40,000 bases of DNA from the NCBI GenBank assembly GCA_016946835.1, contig JACVTC010000017.1, forward strand, positions 1,710,001 to 1,750,000. Reading direction: 5' to 3'. Source of the stretch: Neocallimastix lanati (nom. inval.). Taxonomy: Eukaryota; Neocallimastigomycota; Neocallimastigomycetes; Neocallimastigales; Neocallimastigaceae. The notes below the pieces were generated by a model that searched no databases, was not told where the DNA came from, and saw only the letters and a program-made list of their open reading frames with translations. Shown here one piece after another: positions 1-12,672 of this stretch (the stretch's first letter is position 1; the number at the start of each line of letters is the position of its first letter). Both the position numbers and the translations under genes were made by a program.

Positions 1-681
1 TTTTTCTAATGCATTCACTGCTTCATCACCTGTAATCTTCGGAAATGATGAATCTACAGAATTCCTATATGAATAAATAAATTCATAAATTGAACAGAAT
101 CCTCCTTCTCTATCTTTATTTTCAGTATTATATATAATATATAATTATATTTTTAAATAATAATAATAATTAAAAATGAATTTAAGGATATTATCTTAAA
201 AAGGATATCATTTATATTATTAATATTATATTATGTTGTAATTTCATAATATTATTCTATTATACTATTATGATTATGTTTTTATAACATTTAATTATAT
301 TATTTTAAAAATGATAATCATTTTATATTATATTTTAATTTCATAGTTATATTATTCTATTATTCTATTACGATTATGTTTTTAAAATTATACTATTAAA
401 TTGTTTTATTATTTTGACATTCAATTATAGTATTTTTATTATATTTATTAGTATTACATTATAATTAATAGTTATAAGTAATAGAGTTTATTATATATAT
501 ATGAATTACCTGCAAAATATCCATTATATGCAATAAAATCTGTATTATTTGCTTTTTTTTCTTTTTCTAGTACATAACTACCCACTGATATAAATTCATC
601 CCAAGTTTTTGGAATTTTTTGATCATATTTTTTTAAATAGTCTTCATTGTAATATATGACATTACAATCCACAAAAACTGG

Positions 682-713
<32 letters not shown>

Positions 714-1350
714 TAAATATAAAATTAATAGTATTATAAATAATATTTGAATTAAATACTACAATTAATATAATTTTTATTATTGCATATATTTTATTAT
801 TATTTTTTTAAAAAAAAAAAAGAAAAAGAAAAAAAATATATTTATTATAGCAAACCTATCAATTTGTTTATATATATGATAAAAAAAATAATAATAATAT
901 ACATATATTTATATATATAAATATAAAGAAAAAAAGAAAAAAAATTACAAGTGCTACCAATTTGTCCCTATAAATACAAGTTTGAGATGCAATACCTTCT
1001 AAATACATATTAACATGCTCTTTAGATAGTATATTATTCAAAGGTTCTAAATATTTGCCAAATCTTATGGAATAAATATTATCATAAAATATAAAATCAT
1101 ATTTATTTGATTTTCTTTCAAATAGTTCTAATAAAGTTTCTTCATAATTTGTAACTTCCATTGTAAAGCTGGTATCATTAACAACATTTAATTCAATAAA
1201 ACTATTTAAATTGTTTTCTATAGCATAATTATTATAATCATTCACTATATATGAAAATATATCACTTCCACCTGTTGATGAAAATGCAATAGCATTTAAC
1301 TTATTTCCATTGCCTTCAAATATATTGAATAATTTATATATACAAGTATA
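1..1350 (-). CDS. Extracellular solute-binding-protein-like gene (partial, spliced)
   Basis: Three coding segments read leftward: 1313 (open frame to 1350) to 949, 681 to 510, and 113 to the window edge. Joins are phase-consistent: donor at 948-947 with acceptor at 683-682 (phase 0), donor at 509-508 with acceptor at 115-114 (phase 1, giving A-D-R-E-G-G-F). The product contains LNAIAFSSTGGSDIF, then YDFIFYDNIYS, then VDCNVIYYNEDYLKKY followed by KIPKTWDEF, then EGGFCSIYEFIYSYRNSVDS. The CNVIYYN...PKTWDEF pattern is typical of bacterial ABC-transporter sugar-binding proteins (periplasmic binding protein type II fold). In anaerobic fungi such domains occur at the N-terminus of membrane proteins, sometimes with a class C GPCR-like 7TM part (family knowledge); any such part would lie beyond the left edge. 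No ATG or signal peptide was found upstream of 1350, where a stop (1353-1351) closes the frame, so there is a missed 5' exon or a truncated gene. Confidence 0.72.
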
Positions 1351-1624
1351 TCATAAGTATATCATACTATATTATTATGTATATATATTTATTTATAAAT
1401 CATTTTTTCAAAAGTATGAATGATTTTTTAAAAAAGATAATTATTGAATATACTCTTTATTATTAAAACATTTATATATATATACATATATATTTTTTAT
1501 AAATATTATATTTACATATACTTTCGACTAATAATATTATTATTGAGAATAGATATATTAATATCATTTTATTGTATATATTATATATATATAAATTTTT
1601 TTCTTATATTTGTTTTTTTGTTTG

Positions 1625-1625
<1 letters not shown>

Positions 1626-1723
<98 letters not shown>

Positions 1724-1806
1724 TTATTTATTTATTTATTTATTTATTTGTTTATTATTTATTCATTTATTTGTTTATTATTTATTTATTTATTTATTTA
1801 TTTAAA
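1626..1806. repeat. (TTTA)n tetranucleotide microsatellite
   Basis: About 180 bp of TTTA repeats, perfect to about 1720 and then interrupted by TTATTTA and TTTG variants. It lies just upstream (in minus orientation) of the solute-binding-protein exons. The open frames across it code only Tyr-Leu-Phe-Ile repeats and are not genes. Confidence 0.95.
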
Positions 1807-1928
1807 TAGCCTATAATAAAATATTTTTTTTATAAATATATTAAAATTTAATAAAATAATTTTCAGTAATAAAAAAAAATATTCTATTTTTTTTTTAATA
1901 TGCAATAATTGTTTATTCAGTATCAATA

Positions 1929-1973
<45 letters not shown>

Positions 1974-2387
1974 TGGAAATAAAATTTGGAAATATTATCT
2001 TATATTATTATTATTATCTTACTGTTTCTATTTTTTTTTTTTTTTTTTTTTTACTGATAATAAAAATGTATCATTCAATTTTCATGGAATATTATTAATA
2101 TATAGGAACAAAATAAATAGAAACAAAAAATTAAAAAATAAAATAAAAAAAGTTTTAAAATTTTTAAATTCATCCAATAAAACTTCATTCATAGTAATGA
2201 AACGTAAGTTAAAAAAAAAAAAAGAAAGAAAGTTTAAAAATTAATACCAATATAAAAAAAAAAAAAAAGGTTTATTTCATACAAGTGTCAACATATGAAT
2301 AATTAAAAAGTCAATGTATAAATAAACTTTTATGGATTATTACATTATAAATCAAAATTTAATCTTTCTTTTTCTTTAAAAAAAAAA

Positions 2388-2388
2388 A

Positions 2389-2449
<61 letters not shown>
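2388..2449. repeat. (TAA)n trinucleotide microsatellite
   Basis: About 20 perfect AAT/TAA units flanked by a poly-A run. Confidence 0.9.
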
Positions 2450-2453
<4 letters not shown>

Positions 2454-2866
2454 TAAAATTATAAAAACTATAAAAGTTAAAAAAATTATAAATTATAAAT
2501 TATTAACAATTTTTATAATATTTTTTCTCAAAGTAACTATAATGCGTATTAATTATAAAACCTTTGTCGATATGATAAAATAAAATTAAAGATATATATA
2601 AAAAAGAAAAAAAAATAATAAATCAATGATAAAAAAAAAAAAAGGTTTATCAAATAATATTTAAATATTAGTGTTGCTATATGTACTCAATTCATAATAT
2701 TTTTTATTCTCATATTAAAAATTTTAATTATAATAAAATAATTTAAAAAACTACATTAAATTGTAATTTAATGAACCTATAACTTTATAAAAGTTTTTCT
2801 TAATAATAAAGATTAAATATTATTATATATTTTATATGAATTACATTTATTATTTTTTAATAAAGG

Positions 2867-2903
<37 letters not shown>
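2867..2903. repeat. Poly-A tract, 37 nt
   Basis: Uninterrupted run of A. It is one of more than a dozen runs of at least 25 nt in the window. Confidence 0.95.
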
Positions 2904-2907
<4 letters not shown>

Positions 2908-3650
2908 ATTTCTACACTAACTATTTAATAAAAAATATTTTTCATAAAGTATTTATATGATAATTCTTAATTTCATACTATATTGAAAAGGAAAAAAAAA
3001 ATGTAATTTTAAATAATAATTATTGATTATTATTAATATTAATACTTCATATCTTTTTTTTTTTAATTATTTTTTAATTAATTATAAAAAAAAATCCTTT
3101 TTTTATTATAATACCAAAAAAATTAATATTTTTAATATCTATTATATGTTTGTATTCATTAACTGATCTTTAACTATAATGCCTTTTTATCCATTAAAAA
3201 ATTTCTTTTCATTTAAAACAGAAGATTATATATATATATATAATGAATGTTCAAATAATTACATTCGTGCATATTTAGTTAAAAACATTCATTTTGCATT
3301 TGTTTTGATAATATTAATAAAGATACATTTCATAATATTATAATGGATAACGTAAATATTAGTAGTCTAATATAGATGTATTAATTTTATATATAAAATA
3401 ATAAAATTTATCCTAAATTTTATGAAATAAATAAAAGAAAAAAAAAAGTTTAAAACTTTTAGACCATTAGTATATAAAATTTGTTACATATATATAACAA
3501 ACTTTTGGATATTTTTAAATTTTAAATAATAATAAAATATTTTTAAAAAAATTAAATATTAAAATAAAAATATAATATAATATAAAATAATATAATATAA
3601 ATAATATATAAAATAACTGACAATCTTAAAAATATTTAAAAATAATAGTG

Positions 3651-3699
<49 letters not shown>

Positions 3700-3837
3700 G
3701 AAATGAATAACCCTAAAAAGATCACAAGATGATTTATAATACTTGAATTTAATAGAAAATGATTAATATTTAAGTTTAAAAAAAAATTTCTTATCTTTTT
3801 TGTAATAATAATATTATATATATATATATTAATAATG

Positions 3838-3872
<35 letters not shown>

Positions 3873-3920
3873 GAAAAAAAGAGAAAAAGAGAAAAAGAGA
3901 AAAAGAGAAAAAGAGAAAGA
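3838..3920. repeat. Poly-A run followed by a purine GAGAAAAA array
   Basis: A run of about 30 A, then an all-purine stretch with GAGAAAAA units (period 7) to about 3920. Strand-asymmetric purine tracts like this can form triplex or bent DNA, but no function can be inferred. Confidence 0.85.
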
Positions 3921-4279
3921 AAAAAAATATACATATATATATTTATATATTTATAATTATTAAGTTGATATTAATAAATGAATCGTAGTTGTAGGAATTA
4001 AAGTACTTAAAGCGAGTGAAAAATAAAAGAATGAAATTTTATCGGATAAAAAAAAAAAAAAAAAAGATCAAAAGAACATTTATTCAAATTAATATATATA
4101 ATATATAATATTATTAATATATTAATATTCTATATTTATAATTGAATCTATTTAATTTTTTTTAAATAATAATAATAAATGCTTAATATATTATTTTTTA
4201 TTATATCTATTATATGTATCATATATTATAATAGACCAAATATTAATATTTATTTAAATAATAATAATTATAAATTCAA

Positions 4280-4455
<176 letters not shown>

Positions 4456-5699
4456 AATAAATTAATTGAAAAAATAGATAAAATAAAAAATAGAAAATTT
4501 TGATAAAAAAAAAAAAAGAAAAAAGTAAAAAGAAATAAGAAGAAAAAAGATAAAAATAAAAAATAAAATATATTAGTACATTTTAAAATGAATTAATATT
4601 TTTTTTTTTTTTTGAAATCTTTTTTTTTAATTTATATAAAAAAATAAAATTTTTAGAAAAAGAAAATGTTTTAATATATAATCTTTCTGAAACAATTAAA
4701 AAAAACTTTTAGAACAAAATTAAACAATTTATTTTTTTTTATTTCTCAATACTCTTCCTTATTATTTAGTAATCAATAATTTCATTAAATAAAAAAAAAA
4801 TACATCCTAATTTTGAAATTCATTTCTATCAAAATTTATACCTTCAACGGCAAATTATTCGATTTTTTAATTAGATAAAATAGCAGTATAGATAACAATA
4901 TAGAATAAGTAAATATTAACTCTTTTTTATATTTTATTTTTCATTTTAATTAATATTTATTTTTATTGGAGAAAGTGGATATTATATTATAAAAATACAT
5001 TACGTTGGATTTAATACATTTAAATAAAAATAATAATAAATTCGGCACTTGACAAATATTTATATTGGTTTTTTTTTTTTTTTTTTTTTTTTTTTCGTAA
5101 ACTCTTTCTATTGTAATGGGATTATTACAATCTTTAATCAAATAAATAGAAATTAGATTTCAAAATTTTAATAATAATTAATTAATTAGAATATAAAGCG
5201 AAGAATTTTAAATACCAAAAATAAGATATACCCCCAATAAAAAAAAAAAGTAGCAATTAAATAAATTAAATATAAATATTATAAATATATATATATATAT
5301 ATATATTTATAATTTTATTTCATAATCTATTAAAAATAATTAAAATTAAAGTATGATATTAAAAAAAAAAAAAAGATAGAAAATCAAATATATGTAAAAC
5401 TTATATACTTTTTTTTTATTTAATTATTTATATATAATTTGAAAAGTATATTTAAATTAGAATATATTTTGTATTTTCAAAATAATTTAAATTTATGTTA
5501 AACATATTAGATTTTAATTAATATTATTTCTTATTATCATTCCATTCAAATACTTTAAAGAATAAATTTGAATGTAAATAGTAAATAAGATAGTTTTATT
5601 AATTATAATTCTTATTGATTTACATATTTATTTTTTATTATTATTATTACTTTAAATTCACAAATAGAAATTTTATTTTATTAGTAAACCTATTTTAAA

Positions 5700-5733
<34 letters not shown>

Positions 5734-6041
5734 TAAATTAAAAATAAAATTAAAATTTAAAAATTTCTTAAAATAAACTATTTAAAGAAAAATAGAACAT
5801 TGTAATAAATCATACATTTATATTTTCAAATAATCATTATCAATTCTAAAGGAAATATATCATTTTCAATATTATTTAAAAAAATAATAATAATAATAAT
5901 AATAATAATAATTCGAAAGTACATAATTTATATTTTTCAAAACTCATTTTAATCAATTTATATACAATACAAAATAATTATCCAAAAAATATATCTTTTT
6001 TTTTTTATTGTATATATTTATCTCAATTATAATAAATAAAA

Positions 6042-6043
6042 TA

Positions 6044-6112
<69 letters not shown>
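6042..6112. repeat. Poly-A run joined to (TAA)n
   Basis: About 38 A followed by about ten TAA units, some 130 bp upstream of the start codon at 6240. Confidence 0.9.
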
Positions 6113-6114
<2 letters not shown>

Positions 6115-6239
6115 TAAAGAATAAAAGAAAATAAAAATAAAACAGAAAATAATTATTATATACAAATTATTATTATTCTTTTTATTACTATTATTACTAT
6201 TATACTATTTCTTAAAGTTTTTATAAAAATACATTCAAA

Positions 6240-6989
6240 ATGCAAAATATTTATCCAAAAAAAAATAAGCGCTTAACAATTGTAAATTCCCAAGGTCAAA
6301 GAATTGTTGGTATTTTGGCTGAACGTAAATATACTAATGTTACCACAGGAAATGCAGAAAATGAAAAAAAACGTCTCATCATTATTTGCCATGGTCTTTT
6401 CGGTAAAATATGCTTTTATTTATACTTATATATTTAATTCAATATTAATTATTTTTATTATATTTTTATTCTTTCTTTTTGTTTTTTCTTTTTTTCGTTT
6501 TTTGTTTTTTTGTACATTGTGCTTTTTGTTTTGTACTTCATTTTTTATATACATTTCATTTTGATATCTTAACTATTTAATAAAAAAATATATATATTAT
6601 TAATAAATTTATTAAAATATATATTATTTGTTTTAATTTAATTTAATTTATAGGTCATAAAAATTATTTATTTCAACCATTGTTAGTTTCTCGTTTAGTT
6701 TACTCATCTTTTCGTTTTGATTTTAGAGGAAATGGTGAAAGTGATGGTACTATGACTTATGGTGGTATAGATGTAAGTCTTGTATATTTGTACAAAATGA
6801 TATAAATTTATTAACTAAATTTTAACTAAATTTAATAACAATAATTAAGTTGACATTCTTTATTAAAAAAAAAGAAAAAAATGATATATATATATTAGAA
6901 ATAATTATTATATAATACAATAACAAGATATATAATATTTGTATTTTTACCTAATAAATTCATTTTATATAAATTTAATTGATATAACT

Positions 6990-7030
<41 letters not shown>

Positions 7031-7112
7031 AAATAGAAGATTTAGCTCTTGTCATTAATTATTTTACAAATCTTGGTTGGATTATTGTTGGTATTATCGG
7101 TCATTCAAGAGG

Positions 7113-7150
<38 letters not shown>

Positions 7151-7632
7151 TATATGCATTTTTATATGTAATTTACTAATGAATTTAACGATATTTAAAA
7201 ATAAAAAAAAAAAAAAATTAATTTAAATTTTTAATCTATTCTATTATATAAAAAATAATATTATTCTTAAATAATTAGGTGCAAATGTAGCTTTACTATA
7301 TGCATCTTCACAATTACGTTTACCATCTCTTCGTTTTGTTGTTAATATTAGTGGTCGTTATCAAATGAAAGAATCTTTCCAAAAACGTCAGGCTAAACGT
7401 TTACCCGATTTATATGAAAAAGTATAATCATCAAATTTATTTTAAATCGAATAAATTTATTATTAAAATAAAACCATTATTATTATTATTATTATTATTA
7501 TATATCATTTATATGCGTATATTAGGTTTAATGCTAGCGATAATAATAATAATATTAATAATAATATTAATAATAATATTAATAATAATAATAAAATATT
7601 TTCTAAAAAAAAAAAAAATTTATATATATATA

Positions 7633-7680
<48 letters not shown>

Positions 7681-8517
7681 AATAAAAATTAGGGTTATAT
7701 AGATTGGGAAATTAAAAGAAAAGGAGGTAAACAAATTTATAGAATTTTCCGTGATGATGCAGAAAAATATATGTCATTAGATATGTCTGTTGTACGTAGA
7801 ATACCAGGTCATGTTTCTGTTTTAACTTGTCACGGTTCAGTCGATAAAACTGTACCATTTGAAGATTCTACTAATTATTCCGAATTAATTATTTCACATA
7901 CTTTACGTATTATTCGTGATGCCGATCATAATTTTTCACAGCAACCTCAAGTCTTAGTAAATATTATTACTCGTTGGGTAGAAGAAGAATTAGGTATTGT
8001 TTCTTCTATGACTCGTTTTATGAAACGTTATGGTGCCTACATTAATGTTAGTCGTTTCTTAGCAGTCGAAGGAGTTCGTAATTTCCGTGATTTTGGTGGT
8101 TATCCAGTTCAAGATGGAGGAATAGTAAGAGAACGTATTCTTTTCAGAAGTGGGGAGTAAGTTATTATTACTGATAAAATAAAAATAAAAAAAAAATAAA
8201 TAAAAATAAAAATAAAAATAAAAATAAAATATGTCTAATGAAATTTTAAAATGATAAAAATAATAATAATAATAATAATATATATATATTATAAATAGTT
8301 TAAATAATATTACAGAAGAAGGTGAAACAACGTTACAACGATTAAGAATTGCAGATGTATTTGATCTTCGTTCACCTCCAGAAGTACAGAAAAAGGGTAT
8401 TATAGATGCAAGGTAATAATAATAATCCTATATAACAATCGAATATTAATTTAATAATAATTTTAGATAAATTTATTAATTGATAGTATTTCAAAATAAA
8501 ATATTATGATAAATAAA

Positions 8518-8578
<61 letters not shown>

Positions 8579-9192
8579 ATAGTCGTTTTGGTGCTGTAAG
8601 ACATCATATTCCAGTATTCCGTAATGAAGATTACTATACTCCGGAAGGTTTATCAAAACGTTGGAAATTATATACCACTGGTGGTATTAAGGGTTTTGTA
8701 GAAGGTAAATAGTATATATATAATAATAATAATAATAAAGTTGATATAATAAATATAATAAAATAAAAGGTTCATCTAATATATCAATTAACATATAATA
8801 ATATATTAATAATAAATATTAAATTATATACTCTCCTCGATATACTAATATAAAAATATATTTTATATTTTATGAATATCCTTTTTTTAAGCATACTGGA
8901 TGATTATTAGTCAGTGTCATAATACCTTAAAACAAATTATTACCATCCTTTTAGAACGTCCAATATCTAAACCAGTTTTAATACATTGTACAGCTGGTAA
9001 AGATCGTACAGGTATTATATGTGCAGTTTTACTTAGTGCTCTAGGTGTACCCGATGATATTGTTGTTCGTGACTATGCCGTGACCGAATTATTTATGAAT
9101 GGTAAAATTCAATTAAATCAAAAAAAAAAAAAAAAAAAAAATAAAAATAAAAATAAAAATAAAATAAAATAAAAATAAAAAAAATAAAAAAA

Positions 9193-9224
<32 letters not shown>

Positions 9225-9606
9225 TATATATTAAATATATAATATTTCTTTTAAATTACTATAGAAATAAATACTAAATATTAATTATTAATTACTAATA
9301 TTAAAATAATATATATATATTTATATCTATATATAAATAGTTACTGAAGAGCAAAAAAGAGAATATTCCCTTCGTACAAATTCTCTTATAGCCCCATCAG
9401 CCATTGAATCTATGTTTATATCTAAACCGGAAGCTATGCAACTTTCATTAAATAAAATTCGTGAAATGTATGGATCCATTCCAGAATTTTTAATAAATAA
9501 AGTTGGTATTAAAGAAGAACAATTAGAAGCTTTAAGAGAAAAACTGGTATGTCGAAAGGGTGGAGGCAGTGATGATAAATGGATGACAAAATTATCAAAA
9601 CTATAA
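6240..9606 (+). CDS. Alpha/beta hydrolase fused to HCX5R tyrosine phosphatase, 9 exons, 561 aa
   Basis: Exons: 6240-6402, 6654-6772, 7027-7111, 7279-7421, 7693-8156, 8299-8412, 8583-8704, 8892-9101, 9341-9606. All introns are GT-AG and the summed length is 1686 nt with no internal stop. Residues 1 to about 275 are an alpha/beta hydrolase of the serine aminopeptidase/monoacylglycerol-lipase type: CHGLFGHKN (oxyanion region, 50-58), FDFRGNGESDG (76-86), nucleophile elbow GHSRG with Ser121, Asp221 in HGSVDKTVP, and His249 in DADHNF. Residues about 290-561 are a Y_phosphatase3-type phosphatase: VEGVRNFRDFGGY, then LFRSGDL, FDLRSP (Asp is the candidate general acid) and the P-loop HCTAGKDRTG with Cys436 and Arg442. 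A helical C-terminus follows (LNKIREMYGSIPEFL...EEQLEALREKL). Both catalytic sets look intact. Substrates are unknown; with no signal peptide or membrane segment the protein is probably cytosolic. The start has only A/T runs before it. Confidence 0.9.
6992..7024. repeat. (TA)n in intron 2 of the hydrolase-phosphatase gene
   Basis: Sixteen or so TA units directly before the acceptor AG at 7025-7026, replacing the usual pyrimidine tract. Confidence 0.85.
7540..7678. repeat. 12-bp AATAATAATATT repeat plus (TTA)n in intron 4
   Basis: Several TAATAATAATAT units (about 7540-7590), then (TA)n and about 15 TTA units (about 7633-7678) within the intron 7422-7692. Confidence 0.85.
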
Positions 9607-9608
9607 TG

Positions 9609-9652
<44 letters not shown>

Positions 9653-9992
9653 ATTATATAATAATAATAGAAATAATAATAGAAAAAAATACAAATTAAA
9701 AATTAATAATAATAATTTTAAAGGAAGACATATAAAAGAAAATAATAATAATAATAAATAAATAAGATAAAATAAAAATAAAAAAAAAATCATAATAATA
9801 GAATTTTTAAGATAGTATCAACATAAAATAGTAATAATAAATAATAATAATAATAATAATTTATAACAAATAAAAGAAAAGAAAAAGAAATTAAAATATA
9901 ACATACCATCAATATATACTAAATAAATTTAATCCATTTAATAATAATATTATTATATTTAATTATAATAATATTTAATCATAATAATATTT

Positions 9993-9996
<4 letters not shown>

Positions 9997-10046
<50 letters not shown>
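9997..10046. repeat. Poly-A tract, 50 nt
   Basis: Uninterrupted run of about 50 A, the longest homopolymer noticed in the window. Confidence 0.95.
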
Positions 10047-10047
<1 letters not shown>

Positions 10048-10524
10048 ATAATAAATACTATTACTATAGCTATTAAATAAAAAAAAAATTATTTTTTTTT
10101 CTAACTCTCTCTCATTTTAAACTATTATTATTGTATGAGCAATAATAATTTTTTTTTATAAAAAAAAAAAAAAACTTTTTTTTACCTTTACAAAAAAAAA
10201 TTAAAAATATTAAAATGTTAAATATACTCGGTAATATCAACATAAAATAATAATAATAATAATAATATAATACTATTTTTTAAAGTATTTTAGAGCTTTA
10301 TTATTATATTATAATTATATTATATCATAAATATTAAGTAGTTAATTGAGATAAATTATAGCAAAAATAATATATATATTTATATATATATATAATTAGA
10401 ATTACAAATTATCTGAATTTTTAATAATTATATTATATTATTATTTTTCTTTATATATATATATATATGTATGTATATAATTTAAAACTATTTTTAATTT
10501 GGATACTTTTAATATTTTTTAATT

Positions 10525-11080
10525 TTTTTATTTATTTATTTATTATTTATTTATTATTTATTTATTATTTATTTATTTATTTATTTATTATTTATTTATT
10601 ATTTATTTATTATTTATTTATTATTTATTTATTTATTATTTATTTATTTATTTATTTATTATTTATTTATTTATTTATTATTGTTTATTTATTATGGTTT
10701 ATTTATTTATTATTATTATTTATTTATTTATTATTTATTATTTATTATTCAATTATTTATTATTTATTATTTATTATTCAATTATTTATTATTTATTATT
10801 TATTATTTATTATTTATTATTTATTATTTATTTATTTATTATTTATTATTTATTTATTATTTATTAATTTATTATTTATTATTTATTAATAAATACTCTT
10901 TTTATTATTTATTAATTTATTATTTATTATTTATTAATAAATACTCTTTTTATTATTTATTAATTTATTATTTATTATTTATTAATAAATACTCTTTTTA
11001 TTATTTATTATTTATTGTTTATTAATCAATACTCTTTTTATTATTTATTATTTATTATTTATTATTTATTATTTATTAAT
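10525..11080. repeat. Heptamer (ATTTATT)n satellite field
   Basis: About 550 bp composed of ATTTATT heptamers mixed with TTTA tetramers. It includes the 48-bp minisatellite at 10868-11040. The Tyr-Leu-Leu-Phe-Ile open frames across it are compositional and not genes. Confidence 0.9.
10868..11040. repeat. 48-bp minisatellite with AATAAATACTCTTTT core
   Basis: The core AATAAATACTC starts at 10888, 10936 and 10984, exactly 48 bp apart, with a fourth diverged copy (AATCAATACTC) near 11024. The same core recurs near 29697, 29807 and 30375, so the unit is dispersed. Confidence 0.88.
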
Positions 11081-11589
11081 CAAATATTTATTATAGAATA
11101 GGAATCTTTATTATTATATTTAAAATTTCTGCTATAAAACATATAAAAAAAAATCATTTCACCATTTGTTTTAACAAAATAAAACCATAATTTTAAAATT
11201 TTATAAATATATATTAATCACAATAGAATAATAAATAAAATAATAATAGTAATTAATTCTTTAATAATTTAAATCAATATTATTATTAATACATAATAAT
11301 AATTTATTCATATTTCCTATATTCTCTTTTGCAAAAAAAAAAAAAAAAACAATAAAAATAAAAAAAAATTAAAAATATATATATATTTATATATATATGT
11401 ATATCTATCTTTTAAAATAATTAATAGCAAACCATATATTTTAAAATAAACAGAGTTTCTATATTTAATTAATTTATATGTAAAAAAAAAAAGAGATTTT
11501 ATAAAAAAAAAAAAAAATTAATAATATACATATACAACATATGACAAACTTTAAATAATCACGTTAATTCTTAACTTTCATAATTTATT

Positions 11590-11955
11590 CAATTATTTAT
11601 TATTTAATTATTACTTATGATCTATATTAATACTTATTTATTAATAAATATTTCTTTTTTATTATTATTCCATTATTTATTATTTATTATTTATTATTTA
11701 TTATTTATTATTTATTATTTATTATTTATCTATTTATTATTTATTATTTATTATTTATTATTTAATAGTTATTATTTATTATTTATTATTTATTATTTAT
11801 TATTCAATTATTTACTATTCAATTATTTATTATTTATTTATTATTTATTATTTAATTAATCAATTATTTATTATTTATTATTAACTATTCAATTATTTAT
11901 TATTTATTTATTATTCAATTATTTATTATTTATTCAATTATTTATTATTTAATAT
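11590..11955. repeat. Heptamer (ATTTATT)n satellite field, second copy
   Basis: About 365 bp of ATTTATT units punctuated by TTCAATTATTTATT blocks. The same punctuation occurs at 10750-10800 and 29590-30540. Confidence 0.9.
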
Positions 11956-12028
11956 AAATCACAATATCACCGCAGCGTTATTTTAAAGTTTTTAAAATTT
12001 TTAAATTTAAAAATTTTACTCCTTTTTT

Positions 12029-12071
12029 ATAAATGTATTTGATTTTTTTAAAAAAAATCAAATACATTTAT
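12029..12071. repeat. Near-perfect 43-bp inverted repeat
   Basis: The left arm ATAAATGTATTTGATTTTTT (12029-12048) is the exact reverse complement of the right arm ending at 12071, with only two or three A/T bases between. The arms contain mixed-sequence ATGTATTTGA, so this is not just low-complexity pairing. It could form a cruciform or an RNA hairpin; there is no gene nearby. Confidence 0.9.
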
Positions 12072-12207
12072 ATATTAAAATTAATCTCAAAATTTACTAA
12101 TTCAATTATAAAAATAATAAAAAATAAAAAAAAAAAAAAAAAAAGATGTTGTTTTTAATAAAATTAAAGTTTTTATCAAATTAAAATAATAATAATAATA
12201 AAGATGA

Positions 12208-12238
<31 letters not shown>

Positions 12239-12630
12239 TAATTTAATTAATGTATGTGATATGATATTATTTTTTAGTATTTAGCAGTCCGATAAATGTT
12301 AATAACTATTTATTATTTTTTTTTTTTTTAATATTAGTTATTTTAAACCCTTAATATAATAAATTATAATGTTTTGTCCTTACGAGAACAATTATAGTAA
12401 AATAGATTAATATCGTTACTTTATATTTTATTTTCCTTGAAGAATAATTTATAAGATATTCTCAAAAAAAAAAAAATTGACTTTTATATAATTTTAAATA
12501 TATTATTATTATCAATATTTAAAATATATATTATGATATTAAATAAGTAACATATTTTTATCAAATAATTTATTGATAATAATTACGTCTTTTAAACATA
12601 TTAAAACTAACCGAACCTTAATTTATTCAC

Positions 12631-12633
<3 letters not shown>

Positions 12634-12668
<35 letters not shown>
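12634..12668. repeat. Poly-A tract, 35 nt
   Basis: Uninterrupted run of A in intergenic DNA. Confidence 0.9.

Positions 12669-12672
<4 letters not shown>

Noticed and set aside
1444-1816. Three overlapping plus-strand open frames coding YLFI repeats
   Set aside because: All are translations of the (TTTA)n microsatellite, which has no stop codon in some frames; no non-repeat protein sequence is attached.
4950-5141. Minus-strand frame beginning MIKDCNNPITIERVY
   Set aside because: The start looks coding-like, but it runs through a poly-Lys homopolymer into AT-driven sequence; no second exon or family match was evident.
5953-6165. Minus-strand Tyr/Phe-rich frame
   Set aside because: It is a translation of the TAA array and poly-A run on the opposite strand.
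9509-9793. Minus-strand frame opposite the last exon of the hydrolase-phosphatase gene
   Set aside because: Shadow of the real exon continuing into a poly-A run; no sensible composition.
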